From: Streptococcus marmotae
GTDB lineage: Bacteria; Bacillota; Bacilli; Lactobacillales; Streptococcaceae
Direction of reading: 5' to 3'
NCBI RefSeq assembly: GCF_001623565.1
Contig: NZ_CP015196.1
Span: 1,633,501 to 1,697,500 of the forward strand
DNA: 64,000 nucleotides
The position numbers and the translations under genes are program-made. Positions 47,239-56,643 of the stretch are shown piece by piece. Within the stretch, counting starts at the first letter, position 1, and each line of letters starts with the position of its first letter. The notes under the pieces are model-generated. The model had not been told where the DNA came from, made no database searches, and saw nothing but the letters and a program-made list of their open reading frames with translations.

Positions 47239-47345
47239 GACTAACCTCCGCTTCGAAAACGAAAGTGGAACTTACTTTGGGAAATTACTCCTCCCGGCTT
47301 CTTGTGAAAAGCGGTTCATCTGATATGGTCAAGTGCGCCAAATTT

Positions 47346-47354
47346 TGGTATAAT
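47346..47354 (+). promoter_or_regulatory. Extended -10 promoter for lepA
   Basis: TGG-TATAAT, 29 bases before the chosen ATG. Confidence 0.6.
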
Positions 47355-47383
47355 GAGGAGAATACCCTAAAAGGATGAGACAG

Positions 47384-49207
47384 ATGAACTTAGAAGATTT
47401 AAAGAAACGCCAAGAGAAGATTCGAAATTTCTCGATTATTGCCCATATTGACCATGGGAAGTCGACCTTGGCAGATCGGATTTTAGAAAAAACAGAGACC
47501 GTTTCCAGCCGTGAAATGCAGGCCCAGTTGCTGGATAGCATGGACTTGGAGCGTGAGCGTGGGATCACCATTAAACTCAATGCTATTGAGCTCAACTATA
47601 CTGCAAAAGACGGGGAAACCTACATTTTTCACCTGATTGACACCCCGGGACACGTCGATTTTACCTATGAAGTATCTCGCTCCCTAGCTGCCTGTGAAGG
47701 TGCGATTTTGGTCGTTGATGCGGCGCAGGGAATTGAAGCACAAACGCTTGCGAATGTCTATCTTGCCCTTGACAATGATTTGGAAATTTTGCCGATTATC
47801 AATAAAATTGACTTGCCAGCGGCAGATCCAGAACGGGTTCGTCAAGAAATCGAAGATGTGATTGGGTTAGATGCGAGTGAAGCGGTGCCGACTTCTGCCA
47901 AGGCAGGAATTGGAATTGAAGAGATTTTAGAGCAAATTGTAGAGAAAGTTCCTGCTCCGTCAGGAGATGTGACAGCGCCTCTCAAAGCCTTGATTTTTGA
48001 CTCAGTCTATGATGCCTACCGTGGGGTTATCCTGCAAGTGAGGGTCATGGACGGTGTGGTCAAGCCTGGTGATACTATTCAGATGATGAGCAATGGCAAG
48101 ACTTTTGATGTGACAGAGGTCGGAATTTTCACTCCAAAAGCCGTTGGCCGTGATTACCTTGCAACAGGAGACGTTGGCTATATCGCAGCCTCAATCAAGA
48201 CCGTTGCTGACACTCGTGTCGGTGATACCGTGACCCTAGCAACCAATCCAGCGGATGCTCCACTTGAAGGCTATAAGCAGATGAATCCTATGGTCTTTGC
48301 AGGGATTTATCCGATTGATTCCAACAAATACAATGACCTGCGTGAGGCGCTTGAGAAATTACAGCTCAACGATGCCAGCTTGCAGTTCGAACCAGAAACT
48401 TCTCAGGCACTTGGATTTGGTTTCCGATGCGGATTTTTGGGATTACTCCACATGGATGTCATTCAAGAACGGATTGAGCGAGAATTTAATATTGACTTGA
48501 TTATGACAGCACCATCCGTAGTGTACCATGTCAATATGACAGACGGTGAGACCATCGAAGTTTCCAATCCATCTGAATTTCCAGATCCAACTAAGATTGA
48601 TAGTATCGAAGAGCCATATGTCAAGGCTCAAATCATGGTACCGCAGGAATATGTCGGAGCTGTTATGGAATTGGCACAGCGCAAGCGTGGCGATTTTGTG
48701 ACCATGGATTATATTGATGACAATCGGGTCAATGTCATTTATCAAATTCCGCTTGCTGAAATTGTCTTTGATTTCTTTGACAAGTTGAAATCCTCAACGC
48801 GTGGGTATGCAAGTTTTGACTACGAAATTTCAGAATATCGTCCATCGAAATTAGTGAAAATGGATATTCTCCTGAATGGCGACAAGGTCGATGCCCTCAG
48901 CTTTATCGTCCATAGAGAATTTGCTTACGAACGTGGAAAATTGATTGTAGACAAACTCAAGAAAATCATTCCGCGTCAGCAATTTGAAGTCCCAATCCAG
49001 GCTGCTATCGGTCAAAAAATTGTTGCACGGAGTGACATCAAAGCCCTTCGTAAAAACGTCCTAGCTAAATGTTATGGAGGAGACGTCTCACGAAAACGCA
49101 AACTCCTTGAAAAACAAAAAGCCGGGAAAAAACGCATGAAAGCCATCGGAAGCGTCGAAGTCCCACAAGAAGCCTTCTTAAGTGTGTTGAGTATGGATGA
49201 GGAATAA
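47384..49207 (+). CDS. lepA: Elongation factor 4 (LepA)
   Basis: 607 residues from ATG 47384 ([17 protein letters not shown]), with AAGGATGAG upstream; ATG 47375 would directly abut the SD. GTPase motifs: G1 [10 protein letters not shown] (about 17), G2 RGITI, G3 DTPGHVDF, G4 NKIDLP. The LepA C-terminal domain has [22 protein letters not shown] (cited as [14 protein letters not shown]) and [21 protein letters not shown] near the end (cited as [19 protein letters not shown]). It acts on ribosomes, with a role in back-translocation or initiation/assembly under stress. The stop codon is inside a near-perfect palindrome. Confidence 0.97.
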   Translation: MNLEDLKKRQEKIRNFSIIAHIDHGKSTLADRILEKTETVSSREMQAQLLDSMDLERERGITIKLNAIELNYTAKDGETYIFHLIDTPGHVDFTYEVSRSLAACEGAILVVDAAQGIEAQTLANVYLALDNDLEILPIINKIDLPAADPERVRQEIEDVIGLDASEAVPTSAKAGIGIEEILEQIVEKVPAPSGDVTAPLKALIFDSVYDAYRGVILQVRVMDGVVKPGDTIQMMSNGKTFDVTEVGIFTPKAVGRDYLATGDVGYIAASIKTVADTRVGDTVTLATNPADAPLEGYKQMNPMVFAGIYPIDSNKYNDLREALEKLQLNDASLQFEPETSQALGFGFRCGFLGLLHMDVIQERIEREFNIDLIMTAPSVVYHVNMTDGETIEVSNPSEFPDPTKIDSIEEPYVKAQIMVPQEYVGAVMELAQRKRGDFVTMDYIDDNRVNVIYQIPLAEIVFDFFDKLKSSTRGYASFDYEISEYRPSKLVKMDILLNGDKVDALSFIVHREFAYERGKLIVDKLKKIIPRQQFEVPIQAAIGQKIVARSDIKALRKNVLAKCYGGDVSRKRKLLEKQKAGKKRMKAIGSVEVPQEAFLSVLSMDEE

Positions 49208-49230
49208 AACAGTCCAGTGGACTGTTTTAT
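49204..49230 (+). terminator. Palindromic terminator overlapping the lepA stop
   Basis: ATAAAACAGTCCA (49204-49216) and TGGACTGTTTTAT (49218-49230), a perfect 13-bp inverted repeat with a one-base centre. Confidence 0.8.
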
Positions 49231-49410
49231 CCCCAAGCCTAAAAATAAGAAAGCGAAGGGCACCCCAGTGGGGTGGTTTATCTCGAGCTTGGAAATAGGA
49301 AAGCGAGGCAAGTCCAGTAGTCTGTTTATCAGAGCTCGAAAATAAGAGAGCAAGACAAGTCTGGTGTGCTATTTTATCCTGCGCCAAGAAACCCGAAAGC
49401 GCCGTGAGTC
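49211..49410 (+). repeat. Degenerate tandem repeat, about four units of 47-51 bases
   Basis: Units begin near 49211, 49262, 49311 and 49358. Each has an inverted-repeat head (AGTCCAGTGGACT, ACCCCAGTGGGGT, AGTCCAGTAGTCT, AGTCTGGTGTGCT), then G(T)TTTATC, then a block like GAGCTTGGAAATAGGAAAGCGAGGCAA (cited in parts: AAATAGGAAAGCGAGGCA). The first two heads are perfect hairpins with three-base loops; the last two have decayed. Confidence 0.7.
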
Positions 49411-49474
49411 TAGCGAGATGAAAGCAGCGAATGAAACGTATCATTCTGAGAAAAGTTTTTGAAAGGAGAACATG

Positions 49475-50071
49475 ATGAGAAAGAAAATGCTTATCGTAAG
49501 TCAGATATTACTGATGTCAATGGTTTTGTCAGCATGTTCAAAGAACGATTCTACTTCCACCAAAGCTAGCCAACCTGTCTCTAGTGTAATGAATACTAGT
49601 TCATCCTCAACGGAGCAGACGACTGGTCAGGACTTTCAACGAATTGGCTCTGATGAGTATGGCTACATTGCTATTCCTAAAAATTGGATCCGTTTTACCG
49701 ATGTAGATGGAAGTGATAGCATTCAGTATACAGATGGTAGTGGGTATAATATCGTAACCCTTAATGGCTATACTCGTGAAAAAGCTAATCTGGATGCAGA
49801 TGAAGAATTTACTGCTAAAGCGATGGCTGACCGCATTGCTTCTGTCTGGCATGAACACCCTGATGTCGAAGAAATATGGGGAGATATGCGAGAAGTGGCG
49901 GGGAACGAAGCATTTCAGGTCACTGTCGTTTTAAAATCAAAACAGCAGATCGTCACCTGGGCCTTTAAGAAAGATGAGAGGGTCTATATGATTGCCTACG
50001 AGGGGAGCAAGGAATCATTGGAACAGTTTACCCCTTATATTGAAAAAACATGGCAGGCAAGTAAAGAATAG
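49475..50071 (+). CDS. Lipoprotein of unknown function
   Basis: About 198 residues. Lipobox VLSAC (Cys about 21-22), a Ser/Thr-rich linker (about 25-55), then a soluble domain with DEYGYIAIPKNWIRFTDVDG and MIAYEGSKESLEQFTPYIEKTW (cited as GYIAIPKNWIRF and ESLEQFTPYIEKTW). This resembles the small exported PsbP/DUF-type lipoproteins seen in several streptococci; no catalytic motif is visible. ATG 49475 is preferred over 49472 because AAAGGAG (49462-49468) is then six bases away. It follows the repeat block after lepA. No promoter was recognised. Confidence 0.75.
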   Translation: MRKKMLIVSQILLMSMVLSACSKNDSTSTKASQPVSSVMNTSSSSTEQTTGQDFQRIGSDEYGYIAIPKNWIRFTDVDGSDSIQYTDGSGYNIVTLNGYTREKANLDADEEFTAKAMADRIASVWHEHPDVEEIWGDMREVAGNEAFQVTVVLKSKQQIVTWAFKKDERVYMIAYEGSKESLEQFTPYIEKTWQASKE

Positions 50072-50155
50072 AATAGAATCTTCAGCTACATCGTAGATGA
50101 GAAGGTTCAGAAACTTTACATTTACAGATAAACGGTGAATTTTCGTAAGAATAGA

Positions 50156-50184
50156 TTGACAAGTATCCCCAATAGAGTTACAAT
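50156..50184 (+). promoter_or_regulatory. Promoter upstream of the metal ATPase leader
   Basis: TTGACA (50156-50161), 17-base spacer, TACAAT (50179-50184); transcription should start near 50191. Confidence 0.85.
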
Positions 50185-50190
50185 ATTAGT

Positions 50191-50337
50191 GTAAAATAAA
50201 TTGATGAATATGAACAAGCAGTAAAGTTTATTTACGTAGCCGGGTCTATAAGTGTTTAGACAGCAGTGATTGTTTAGTATTATAAAGCTGAGCATATCTG
50301 TGAGACAGTACAAACTGTCCACAGGTGTGCTCTTTTT
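50191..50337 (+). promoter_or_regulatory. Structured leader or small RNA ending in an intrinsic terminator
   Basis: The ~147-base RNA ends in GAGCA (50290-50294)...TGCTC (50328-50332), with inner helices CTGT/ACAG and ACAGT/ACTGT and a T-run at 50333-50337, 25 bases before the ATPase ATG. Upstream, GTAAAATAAATT and AAGTTTATTTAC can pair. It could be a metal-responsive attenuator for the ATPase or an independent sRNA. I could not match it to the yybP-ykoY or NiCo riboswitches. Confidence 0.5.
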
Positions 50338-50362
50338 CGTTTTTCAATAAAGGAGGCTCATG

Positions 50363-52195
50363 ATGATATCTATGCTTAGCACAAAGGCAGGGAAGTTATT
50401 TACACTAGGCTCTTTTTGCCTAGGATTGGGGTTGGTGATAGAGCAATTTCAATCCTTGCTAGGAACTAGTTTTCTCTGTTTGGCCATCGTCTTTTTAAGT
50501 TATACTGTTCTTAAAAATGTCTGGTTTGAACTCATTCATAACCATGATTTACAGGTTGATTTGCTGATGATTTTATCTGCAGCAGGGGCTATTTCGATTG
50601 GCTACTTTAGCGAGGCGGCCATTTTACTCTTTATTTTTTCTGGTTCCGAGGTGCTGGAAGATTATGTTTATCGAAAATCTTTAAAGACGATGGAGTCTTT
50701 GATGACGCAAATACCGAAGCGTGCCAGTTTAGTCAGAGAAAATGGAGTGACAATTGAGACAGCTATTGAGCAGATAGAGGTGGGAGATCGATTAGTTGTG
50801 AAAAAAGGCGAGCAAATTGCCTTAGACGGAGTTGCTCAGCAAAAGATGCTAGTCGACGAAAGTTTATTGACAGGCGAAAGCCGTCCTGTTGCAAAGGAAG
50901 TAAACGATGCAGTCTTTGCAGGAACCTTAAATATTGGAGAGACAAGTACTTATCTAGTTCGGAAGAAAAGTAGTGAGTCGGTCTTTTCGCATATCGTGGA
51001 ACTCGTTGAGCAAGCAAGCAGAAGCCAGAGTCAGCGTGACAAGTTTCTTCATCAGCTACAGAAGACCTATGTGATTGGTGTTTTAGGTGTTGTCGTCCTG
51101 TTTATTATTGGCTTGGTTCATTTTCAACAGCTATCTTTTGCGCAAGCCTTTTATCGCGGAATGATTCTGCTAACAGTGGCTAGTCCTTGCGCCTTAATTG
51201 CTTCGATTACGCCCGCCATGCTGAGTGCCATGAGTTTCGGTGCTAAAAATGGTATCTTAATAAAAAATGGCGATGCCTTAGAAAAGATGACCCAGCTGTC
51301 GATTCTTTTTAGTGATAAGACAGGGACTCTAACTGAGGGCGAGTTTCGGGTGAACGATTATCGCGTGGAAGACAAGAACTTGCTCCCCTATATTATCTAT
51401 ATGGAAAACCAATCGTCTCATCCTCTTGCCCAATCAATCGTCACTCATTTCCAAGAGATTGCCCCGTTAGCTCACTCTCACAGGCTTCCTGTACAGGAAA
51501 TAGCTGGTTGTGGTATTCAAATGGGAGAGATTGCGATTGGCAATAAACGCTTTGTCGAAGCCTTTTCAGATACGTCGGGGTATTTGAAGAAAGATAGCCA
51601 AGGTACCTTGCTGTTCGTCGCTCAAAAAGAGAAAATCGTAGGCTATATTGAATTAGTGGATACGGTCAGAAAAGAAGCAAAGGAAATGATTCAAACCTTG
51701 AACCAAGAAGGAGTGGAAGTAGTCATGCTGACAGGAGACCGAACAGCAGCAGCAAATAGAGTCGCTGAAGAACTGAAAATCAAAACCTTCTATGCAGAAT
51801 GTTTGCCAGAAGATAAGGTCTCTTATATGAAACAATTAAAAACAGAAGACAACATTGTTGGAATGATTGGTGATGGCATCAATGATGCTCCTATTTTAGC
51901 TAATGCCGATATTAGCATTGCGATGGGGAGTGGTACGGATATTGCCATGGATGCGAGTGATGTGATTGTAACGCAAAATAACCTCCAAAAAATTAGCCTA
52001 CTTTTTCAATTGAGCAAGCAATACAGTAAGATTACCCGGTTCAATATTTTCTTTTCAGTTAGTGTCATTCTTCTGTTGATTGCGCTTAATTTGCTAGGTT
52101 ATTTGGATTTGACACAAGGGGTATTTTTCCATGAAACCTCCACTATTTTAGTAATTTTAAATGGCTTGCGCCTCTTATCCTTTAATACTCTATAA
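50363..52195 (+). CDS. P1B-type metal-exporting ATPase (PmtA/PfeT/ZosA-like)
   Basis: 610 residues. TGES motif LLTGESRPV (about 173), ion-site motif SPCALIASITPAM (about 274), phosphorylation site SDKTGTLTEG (about 317), SSHPLAQS, hinge MIGDGINDAP (about 510) and C-terminal HETSTILVILNGLRLL. No N-terminal heavy-metal-binding domain. SPCAL followed by A-S-x-x-PA resembles the PmtA/PfeT/ZosA group linked to Fe(II) or Zn export under PerR; cadmium, zinc or cobalt export is also possible. ATG 50363 is six bases from AGGAGG; ATG 50360 is too close. It sits behind the attenuator-like leader. Confidence 0.88.
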   Translation: MISMLSTKAGKLFTLGSFCLGLGLVIEQFQSLLGTSFLCLAIVFLSYTVLKNVWFELIHNHDLQVDLLMILSAAGAISIGYFSEAAILLFIFSGSEVLEDYVYRKSLKTMESLMTQIPKRASLVRENGVTIETAIEQIEVGDRLVVKKGEQIALDGVAQQKMLVDESLLTGESRPVAKEVNDAVFAGTLNIGETSTYLVRKKSSESVFSHIVELVEQASRSQSQRDKFLHQLQKTYVIGVLGVVVLFIIGLVHFQQLSFAQAFYRGMILLTVASPCALIASITPAMLSAMSFGAKNGILIKNGDALEKMTQLSILFSDKTGTLTEGEFRVNDYRVEDKNLLPYIIYMENQSSHPLAQSIVTHFQEIAPLAHSHRLPVQEIAGCGIQMGEIAIGNKRFVEAFSDTSGYLKKDSQGTLLFVAQKEKIVGYIELVDTVRKEAKEMIQTLNQEGVEVVMLTGDRTAAANRVAEELKIKTFYAECLPEDKVSYMKQLKTEDNIVGMIGDGINDAPILANADISIAMGSGTDIAMDASDVIVTQNNLQKISLLFQLSKQYSKITRFNIFFSVSVILLLIALNLLGYLDLTQGVFFHETSTILVILNGLRLLSFNTL

Positions 52196-52212
52196 AAATC
52201 AAAATCTGATTA

Positions 52213-52354
52213 TTCCACAATTGAGAATTGTGGAAGGCTGAAAATCGAACGAGCTTGGCTCGTCTCCACTGTGCCACTAGTTCTGACTAATGTTAGCTGA
52301 GGATTATGACATAATCCTTATTTCCAACCTTCAACAGTCCACCGGACTGTTGAA
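52213..52354. repeat. Row of four perfect hairpins with three-base loops
   Basis: TTCCACAATT-gag-AATTGTGGAA (52213-52235), ACGAGC-ttg-GCTCGT (52249-52263), GGATTAT-gac-ATAATCC (52301-52317) and TTCAACAGTCC-acc-GGACTGTTGAA (52330-52354). All four have three-base loops and lie between two convergent genes. The last shares the core CAGTCC/GGACTG with the hairpin after lepA. Confidence 0.75.
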
Positions 52355-52365
52355 GCAAGGCAGAT

Positions 52366-52401
52366 AAAAACACCTCTCTGGTAAGCAGTGAGGCGTTTTT
52401 G
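52366..52401. terminator. Bidirectional terminator between the ATPase gene and glnQ
   Basis: AAAAAC-A-CCTC-T-CTG (52366-52380) pairs with CAG-T-GAGG-C-GTTTTT (52386-52400), with A runs on one side and T runs on the other. Confidence 0.8.
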
Positions 52402-52406
52402 TTAAA

Positions 52407-53147
52407 CTAAACATTCAAGACCTTGTCAAGGAAGTCCTTGAGGCGTGGGTGTTGTGGATTGTCAAAGATTTGTTCTGGTGTGCCGTCTTCGAGGAATTCC
52501 CCGCCATCTGTAAAGATAACGCGGTTGGCAACCTTACGGGCAAATCCCATTTCATGGGTGACAATCAGCATGGTCATACCTTGCTCAGCTAAATCTTTCA
52601 TAACATTCAGTACGTCCCCAACCATTTCAGGGTCAAGGGCCGAAGTCGGTTCATCAAAGAGCATAATATCAGGATTCATCGCAAGGGCACGAGCGATTGC
52701 GACACGTTGCTTTTGCCCACCAGACAGGCTATCAGGCATTGCGTCACGCTTGTCAGCAAGACCAACTTTTTCAAGCAATTCCATTCCGACTCTTTCAGCT
52801 TCTGTCTTGTCCATCAATTTATGCTGAATCGGTGCAAAGGTGATATTGTCTAAGACGGTCATATGTGGGAAGAGGTTGAAGTGCTGGAAGACCATTCCGA
52901 CATTTGAGCGGAAGGTGTCCAAATCCGTTTTTGGATCTGTCAAATCAAATCCATCTACCGTTACCTGTCCGCTTGTAATTGTCTCAAGCAGATTCATGGT
53001 CCGCAAGAAAGTTGATTTACCAGAACCAGAAGGGCCGATGATACAAACTACATCTCCCTCGTAAAATTTAGCGGTAATACCTTTTAAGACTTCATTTTCG
53101 CCATAAGACTTGTGTAAGTCATGGACGTTGATTTTTAATTGAGCCAT
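52407..53147 (-). CDS. glnQ: Glutamine/glutamate ABC transporter, ATP-binding protein
   Basis: 246 residues. Walker [12 protein letters not shown] (about 39), Q loop [14 protein letters not shown], signature [14 protein letters not shown] (about 144), Walker [16 protein letters not shown] and switch His in VTHEMGFAR. It is the standard polar-amino-acid importer ATPase. It shares one base with the glnP stop (TAATG), so translation is coupled. It acts with the fused GlnP to import glutamine or glutamate. Confidence 0.95.
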   Translation of the reverse strand: MAQLKINVHDLHKSYGENEVLKGITAKFYEGDVVCIIGPSGSGKSTFLRTMNLLETITSGQVTVDGFDLTDPKTDLDTFRSNVGMVFQHFNLFPHMTVLDNITFAPIQHKLMDKTEAERVGMELLEKVGLADKRDAMPDSLSGGQKQRVAIARALAMNPDIMLFDEPTSALDPEMVGDVLNVMKDLAEQGMTMLIVTHEMGFARKVANRVIFTDGGEFLEDGTPEQIFDNPQHPRLKDFLDKVLNV

Positions 53148-55345
53148 TAGTTGCCTCCTTTTTCAAGTTTACGTGCAAGACGAGTTAAGAGTGTAATGAC
53201 AATCAAGTAGATAATGGCAAGGATTGCATACATACGGAAAGATTGATAGTTCCGAGCAATGATGATTTTACCAGCTTGGAACAATTCGACTAAACCAATC
53301 GCTGAGATAATCGTTGTATCTTTCAGAGTAATGACAAATTGGTTGATAAAGTTTGGCAACATCAATTTTGCAGCCTGTGGCAAGATAATCTTGCGCATGG
53401 TCGTACCATAAGAAATTCCCAAACTGCGTGAGGCTTCCATTTGTCCGACTGGAACAGCTTGAATACCTCCACGAACAATCTCGGCAATGTAAGCACCTGA
53501 ATTGAGGGAAAGAGCAATCGTACCAGCTACAAAATCGTTAATTGGTGACTGTTGACCTGTCATGGACTCAATCAAGTTTGGAATGCCCCAGAAGATAAAG
53601 GCCGCAACAATCATCAAAGGAATCCCACGAACCACATCGACAAAGACAGAAGCAATCACACGAAGAGTCTTAAATGGGCTAACCGCAAACATTCCAAAGA
53701 TAATTCCGATAACAATAGCAATCGCAAATGAAAGAAGTGCCAATCCAATCGTAATACCAAGGCCTGAGAACAATTGACCGTAGTTGTTTTTCAATAATCC
53801 CCAAATGGTTGATTCATCAACCGATGAACTAGTGGCGTCTGTCTTTTCACTAGCATTGAAATACTTATTCATGATTTCATCGTATTTGCCCGATTGAACC
53901 AATTCAGCTAGTCCATTGTTGAACATCTGAATCAACTCAGGATTGCTTCCTTTTTTCACGGCAAAACCAAGGTTACCAGTTGCGATTCCTTCGACTGGTG
54001 TTTCAAAATCGCGTCCTTGTTGAATCGCATAAAGAAGCACAGCTTCGTCGTCCATTAGGGCATCGATAGAACCAGAATTCAAACTATCGTACATAGTAGA
54101 AGCCTCATCAAAGGCTTTGACGGAATAGCCATATTTGCTAGCATTTTCTTCTAAATAAGTATAAGAGGAAGTACCATTTTTAGCTCCGACTGTCTTATCA
54201 GCTAAATCTGCATAGCTTGTGATATCACTGCCAATTTTAACTGCCAGGCGAATGCTGGATGTGTAGTAAGCATCTGAGAAATCAAAGATTTTCTTACGGG
54301 CATCTGTAATGGTCATTCCTGCAATCACTCCGTCTGCTTGACCAGCTTGAACGGCATTGAGCGCAGCATCGAAACCAGGGTGTTGAATGGTCACCGTGAA
54401 TCCTTGCTGCTCGGCAATCGCCTTGATTAACTCAATGTCAATTCCAGTGTATTTGCCATCTTTTCCTTGGTATTCAAATGGAGCAAAAGAAGAATCAGAT
54501 ACAATCGTATACGATGCCTTGACAGGAGTAGCGACTGCTCCAATCGTTCCTGTTAGACTGAGAAGTGACCCATAGTCAGAAGGATTGGTAGCTGATGTAC
54601 TTGTTCCTCCTAACCATTTCTTCATAATGTTATCATAAGTCCCATCTTTTTTCATTGCTGCGAGAGCTTTATTGAAATCATCAATAAGCGATTCGTATTG
54701 GCTGCCTTTTTTGACTGAAAATCCAAATGAACCAATTGCTTCACCCTTCATGTTGATTGCCAAGTCTTGCCCTTTTTGAATGGCGTATTGGATGACGGCT
54801 TCATCGTCCATCACCGCATCGACTGCACCAGCAGAGAGGCTATTATACATGGTATCGCCTGCATCAAAGGTTTTAATAGTATAGCCATACTCGTTTTTGT
54901 GCTCGTCAAGGAAACTTTGGGCAGCCGTACCGTTTTTAACACCGACTGTTTTTCCTTTTAATTGAGCATAGTCAGAAATAGGGGATTTTTTAGCCGTTGC
55001 AATGACAATTTTTGTATCAAAGTAAGGATCTGAGAATGTGAACACTTTTTTACGTGCTTCCGTAATCGTTGTTCCTGCCATAAGGGCATCCGCTTGTCCT
55101 GATTGAACGGCATTGACAGCTGCATCAAAGCCAGGGAAGCTCTTGTTAACTGTCCAGTTTGAACGCTTAGCTACCTCATCGATAATGTCCACATCAAGTC
55201 CCTTGTAGACCTGATCGGAATCCTTAAACTCAAATGGAGCATAGGTCGAATCGAATGCAATATCAATCGCATCGTCTGCCTTTGCTGGTGTGAAGAGAAA
55301 GAATAGTGGCAGAAGAGCTGCCAAAGTCAACCATTTTTTCTTCAT
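53147..55345 (-). CDS. glnP: Glutamine ABC transporter, fused double substrate-binding domain and permease
   Basis: 732 residues: signal sequence (1-23), first binding domain (about 27-245; [32 protein letters not shown]), second binding domain (about 278-492; [41 protein letters not shown]), then the permease (about 508-732) with five TM helices and the EAA-like loop [22 protein letters not shown]. This matches lactococcal GlnP (two domains of different affinity plus TM domain). The two binding domains are clearly duplicated copies. Known substrates are Gln and Glu, some homologues also Asn. Confidence 0.95.
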   Translation of the reverse strand: MKKKWLTLAALLPLFFLFTPAKADDAIDIAFDSTYAPFEFKDSDQVYKGLDVDIIDEVAKRSNWTVNKSFPGFDAAVNAVQSGQADALMAGTTITEARKKVFTFSDPYFDTKIVIATAKKSPISDYAQLKGKTVGVKNGTAAQSFLDEHKNEYGYTIKTFDAGDTMYNSLSAGAVDAVMDDEAVIQYAIQKGQDLAINMKGEAIGSFGFSVKKGSQYESLIDDFNKALAAMKKDGTYDNIMKKWLGGTSTSATNPSDYGSLLSLTGTIGAVATPVKASYTIVSDSSFAPFEYQGKDGKYTGIDIELIKAIAEQQGFTVTIQHPGFDAALNAVQAGQADGVIAGMTITDARKKIFDFSDAYYTSSIRLAVKIGSDITSYADLADKTVGAKNGTSSYTYLEENASKYGYSVKAFDEASTMYDSLNSGSIDALMDDEAVLLYAIQQGRDFETPVEGIATGNLGFAVKKGSNPELIQMFNNGLAELVQSGKYDEIMNKYFNASEKTDATSSSVDESTIWGLLKNNYGQLFSGLGITIGLALLSFAIAIVIGIIFGMFAVSPFKTLRVIASVFVDVVRGIPLMIVAAFIFWGIPNLIESMTGQQSPINDFVAGTIALSLNSGAYIAEIVRGGIQAVPVGQMEASRSLGISYGTTMRKIILPQAAKLMLPNFINQFVITLKDTTIISAIGLVELFQAGKIIIARNYQSFRMYAILAIIYLIVITLLTRLARKLEKGGN

Positions 55346-55448
55346 TTCAATTCTCCTTTTCTAAACAGATAGGATACTTTTTTCTAAAAATGGTGCTAAA
55401 AACTATTTTCAGAATTTTTTCCTACTATATTTCCAAAATATACTGGAT

Positions 55449-55457
55449 AGTATATCA
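55449..55457 (-). promoter_or_regulatory. Possible extended -10 promoter for glnPQ
   Basis: Minus-strand TGA-TATACT (55457-55449), about 100 bases upstream of the glnP ATG; no clear -35. Confidence 0.4.
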
Positions 55458-55534
55458 TAAATTCTTCTATTTGCAAAGACGGCATGTCAGAAGATGTGAC
55501 ATGCCCATGTTTTGTATCTTTTCTATTAAAGTTA

Positions 55535-55563
55535 TTGATTCCGCAAATGAAAAGGGTTATAAT
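55535..55563 (+). promoter_or_regulatory. Promoter of the CPBP protease gene
   Basis: TTGATT (55535-55540), 17-base spacer, TATAAT (55558-55563). It rules out earlier in-frame starts (55484, 55564), leaving ATG 55592. Confidence 0.75.
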
Positions 55564-55591
55564 GGATGAAAAGAAGAAGACGGTGATAATA

Positions 55592-56515
55592 ATGGAAAAA
55601 AATAGAATGTTGCAAGCAGTAGCTGTTCAGCCGAGCAAGGTCTTAAATTGGCTCTATGCGCTCTTTATACCATTTTTTATGCAATTTATCTTATTTGTAG
55701 GTTCTTTTGTGGGAGTCATCATTTTAGGAATACTATTTGGAATATCTGAAGCATTATTGCTTGTGAATTCATCTGAGGGTACCTTTGATGTGCTGGATCC
55801 CCTCTTTCTACAATTGCTCGTTTTTGCCTTTCCATCTGCGCTGATCATGCTTTGGGTACGGTTTGGAGAAAAACGCCCTATTTCTGGGCTTGGCTTTTAT
55901 CAGAAGGGAGCGGTGAAGGAACTGGCAAAAGGGCTAGGGGTTGGTATTTTCCTTATCTCAGTAGTCGTCTTTCTACAATATATAACTGGAAGTATTCGCC
56001 TTACAAGCATTCAGTTCTCTGTTGCTACCGTTCTGAATTTCCTCTTGATTTTTCCATTTTGGTTTATCCAAAGTGGGACAGAAGAGCTCTCCACTCGTGG
56101 TTGGGTCTTTCCAGTTGTGTCAAGAAAGACCAACCTTCCTATCGGACTGGCTACATCTAGTATTTTATTTGCTCTTCTCCATTTGAGAAATCCGTCGGTT
56201 AACGGGATTGCTTTGGTCAATATTGCCCTGTTTGGCCTCTTTGCCTGTCTCTATGTCTTAAAAACAGACAATATCTGGGGTGTCTCAGCTATCCATGCTG
56301 CTTGGAATTGCTTCCAAGGAACGGTTTACGGCTTACATGTCAGTGGGCTTGAGATTCGCTATTCACTGATGAACTTTGCGCCGACTGTGAAAGCGCCAAG
56401 TTATTTATCAGGAGGAGATTTCGGGGCAGAAGGTAGTACCATTGCTTCGATTGTTCTTGCAATCGGCTGTCTCTACCTTGCTTGGGATTTGTATCGCTCA
56501 AAAAAAGAAGCATAG
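55592..56515 (+). CDS. CPBP (CAAX) family intramembrane protease
   Basis: 307 residues from ATG 55592 with GGTGA five bases upstream; the promoter at 55535-55563 excludes longer forms. Seven to eight TM helices. Abi/CPBP motifs are complete: EE-x3-R in GTEELSTRGWVFP (about residue 165), His in FALLHLRNP (about 197) and H-x3-N in IHAAWNCFQG (about 242). Members are glutamic-type intramembrane proteases; in lactic acid bacteria some give immunity to bacteriocins. No bacteriocin gene is near, so the role is open. A terminator follows the stop. Confidence 0.85.
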   Translation: MEKNRMLQAVAVQPSKVLNWLYALFIPFFMQFILFVGSFVGVIILGILFGISEALLLVNSSEGTFDVLDPLFLQLLVFAFPSALIMLWVRFGEKRPISGLGFYQKGAVKELAKGLGVGIFLISVVVFLQYITGSIRLTSIQFSVATVLNFLLIFPFWFIQSGTEELSTRGWVFPVVSRKTNLPIGLATSSILFALLHLRNPSVNGIALVNIALFGLFACLYVLKTDNIWGVSAIHAAWNCFQGTVYGLHVSGLEIRYSLMNFAPTVKAPSYLSGGDFGAEGSTIASIVLAIGCLYLAWDLYRSKKEA

Positions 56516-56521
56516 CAGCAT

Positions 56522-56578
56522 AAAGGAGTAGACTTCACGTGATGAATACAAGATCACGCTTGGGGCTTACTCCTTTTT
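56522..56578 (+). terminator. Terminator after the CPBP gene
   Basis: AAAGGAGTA (56522-56530) pairs with TACTCCTTT (56568-56576), with an inner CGTGAT/ATCACG helix, then a T-run. Confidence 0.8.
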
Positions 56579-56616
56579 AGCTGGCATTTTCAAAAACAGT
56601 CAATCTGTACTATTTA

Positions 56617-56625
56617 TGATAAAAT
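56617..56625 (+). promoter_or_regulatory. Possible extended -10 promoter for uvrB
   Basis: TGA-TAAAAT, 18 bases before the ATG. The distance is short, leaving only room for AAAGAGGTGG. No LexA/DinR-type operator was recognised. Confidence 0.4.
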
Positions 56626-56643
56626 AAAAGAAAGAGGTGGAAT

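Noticed and set aside
49211..49410. CRISPR array
   Set aside because: Units are contiguous degenerate repeats without unique spacers, and no cas genes are present.
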